Positions 62,814-64,000 of a stretch of 64,000 nucleotides of DNA are shown here, one piece after another. Under the pieces are notes generated by a model. It searched no databases and was not told the DNA's origin. It saw only the letters and a list, made by a program, of their open reading frames with translations. Source of the stretch: Microbacterium sp. AK009 (lineage in GTDB: Bacteria > Actinomycetota > Actinomycetes > Actinomycetales > Microbacteriaceae); the NCBI RefSeq assembly GCF_013410955.1, contig NZ_JACCCG010000002.1:124001-188000 (forward strand). The letters are read 5' to 3'. Position numbers and translations under genes: made by a program. Numbering within the stretch: the stretch's first letter is position 1; every line of letters starts with the position of its first letter.

Positions 62814-64000
62814 CTACACCGTGATCGCGGACGCGGGCTCCTTCGCGCGCGCCGTCTCGGCTCTCCGGGACGCCGAGGGCCCGGTCGCCGTCGATGTCGA
62901 GCGCGCCTCGGGTTTTCGTTACTCCCAGCGGGCCTACCTCATCCAGGTCCATCGCCGCGGCGCCGGGGTGCACCTGTTCGATCCGCCCGTCCTGGCGGAC
63001 TTCTCCGCCCTTCAGGAGGCCATCGGCGACGCCGAGTGGGTGCTGCACGCAGCCAGCCAAGACCTGCCGTCGCTTCGCGAATTGGGCCTCGAGCCCACCG
63101 AGATGTTCGACACCGAACTGGCGGCGCGTCTTCTGGGACACGAGCGGGTCGGGCTCGGCGCCGTCGTGGAGGACACTCTCGGCATCAGCCTGGCCAAGGC
63201 GCACTCGGCTGCGGACTGGTCGACCCGGCCTCTGCCCGACTCATGGCTGGAGTACGCCGCGCTGGACGTCGCGCATCTCATCGACGTCCGCGACGTCCTC
63301 GTGGCGGAGTTGGCGGAGCAGGGCAAGACCGAGTTCGCTCGCCAGGAGTTCGCCGCCGTGCTCGCCCGGGAGCCCAAGCCGGTGCGCGACGACCCCTGGC
63401 GACGCCTGAGCGGGCTGCACACCGTGCGGGGCCGCCGGGCGCTCGCCGTCGCCCGCGCCCTCTGGACGGCGCGGGAGGAGTACGCGCGGGAGCAGGATGT
63501 CGCACCGGGCCGCCTCGTCCCCGACCGTGCCCTCGTCGCGGCGATCCGCGCCGATCCCACCTCCAAGCAGGAACTGGCCGGCGTGAAGGAGTTCACCGGT
63601 CGCGCCAGCCGCAGCCAGCTGGACCGATGGTGGAACGCCATCCAGGAGGGTCGCACCGCCACCGACCTGCCGCCCGACCGCCTTCCCGGCACCGACACCG
63701 TTCCCCCGCCGCGCGTGTGGCCCGACCGCAACCCCGCCGCGGACGCGCGGTTGAAGGCCGCCCGCCCCGTGGTGGAGGAGCGCGCCGCCGCGCTCTCGAT
63801 GCCCACCGAGAACCTTCTGACCCCCGAACTCCTGCGCCGCGTCGCCTGGGCGCCGCCCGCCGAGATCACCGCGGCGACACTCGGGGAATTCCTGCGATCT
63901 CTCGGCGCCCGGCCATGGCAGATTGACCAGACTGCACAGATCATCGCCAATGCCTTTGTCGAATCCGTGCAAAACGGCTCGACGGCCCCGGAGAGCACTT
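62806..64000 (+). CDS. rnd: Ribonuclease D (partial, 3' end outside window)
   Basis: 398 codons are present. The DEDDy exonuclease core: AVDVERASGFRYSQRAYLIQ (Asp, Glu), LHAASQDLPSLRELG (Asp) and the final YAALDVAHL (Tyr, Asp). An HRDC domain follows (RRLSGLHTVRGRRALAVARA). It trims tRNA and structured RNA 3' ends. The GTG start follows GGAGG and overlaps DUF3000 by 8 nt. Confidence 0.94.
   Translation, partial: MTDYTVIADAGSFARAVSALRDAEGPVAVDVERASGFRYSQRAYLIQVHRRGAGVHLFDPPVLADFSALQEAIGDAEWVLHAASQDLPSLRELGLEPTEMFDTELAARLLGHERVGLGAVVEDTLGISLAKAHSAADWSTRPLPDSWLEYAALDVAHLIDVRDVLVAELAEQGKTEFARQEFAAVLAREPKPVRDDPWRRLSGLHTVRGRRALAVARALWTAREEYAREQDVAPGRLVPDRALVAAIRADPTSKQELAGVKEFTGRASRSQLDRWWNAIQEGRTATDLPPDRLPGTDTVPPPRVWPDRNPAADARLKAARPVVEERAAALSMPTENLLTPELLRRVAWAPPAEITAATLGEFLRSLGARPWQIDQTAQIIANAFVESVQNGSTAPEST

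Overview
The window is high-GC chromosomal DNA with GTG starts, tightly overlapping genes and several conserved actinobacterial gene orders: pyrR-pyrB-pyrC-PH-like gene-carA-carB; alaS-ruvX-mltG-aroE-aroC-aroK-aroB-aroQ-efp-nusB; rsh-secF-secD-yajC-ruvB-ruvA-ruvC-yebC-pdxT-pdxS; HIT-thrS; DUF3000-rnd. Protein style and repeat content suggest Microbacteriaceae, most likely Microbacterium or a close relative. That placement is an inference from gene content.

Layout. 1-6100: pyrimidine operon on the minus strand, with a PyrR-type RNA hairpin next to the pyrR ribosome site. 6100-7830: a DUF559 nuclease-like gene with copies of one hairpin family on both sides. 7833-11350: an MBL-Rieske protein, guanine deaminase and nusB. 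11364-21709: efp, the shikimate pathway, mltG, ruvX and alaS, read as one long minus-strand series. 21765-26660: rpsD with a terminator, rarA, a DUF349 protein and small genes. 26636-35539: rsh, secFD-yajC, ruvCAB with a LexA-like box between ruvC and ruvA, and yebC. 35600-37260: a PLP decarboxylase between two copies of a second hairpin family. 37261-41013: pdxST and divergent pdxR-pdxY with a direct-repeat operator candidate. 41032-48770: a lipoprotein, HIT, thrS with a predicted leaderless 21-codon leader ORF, a permease, an AlkD-like protein, a bicupin, a TspO-like protein and small or broken genes.

48845-55011 is a 6.1-kb genomic island bounded by a 58-bp direct repeat. The repeat contains the 3' end and terminator of tRNA-Val(GAC). 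The island carries HipBA, a methyltransferase, a GrpB-family protein and a run of decayed genes: an ImmA/IrrE-like gene without its HExxH and with a 2-nt frameshift, a PIN remnant, a K+-channel fragment and a truncated lipoprotein paralogue. No integrase is visible, but repeats resembling integrase arm sites lie near both ends.

55000-64000: a tRNA Val-Cys-Gly operon, a second tRNA-Val, a PemK/MazF-like protein, an ammonium transporter with a GlnR-type box, zapE, a rhodanese-SufE-pyrimidine reductase operon, a membrane-anchored hydrolase, DUF3000 and rnd (cut by the window end).

A recurring theme is a TAnnnT -10 hexamer 6-9 nt before the start codon, pointing to many leaderless mRNAs. Two divergent gene pairs share overlapping -10 hexamers with a CTAG core.
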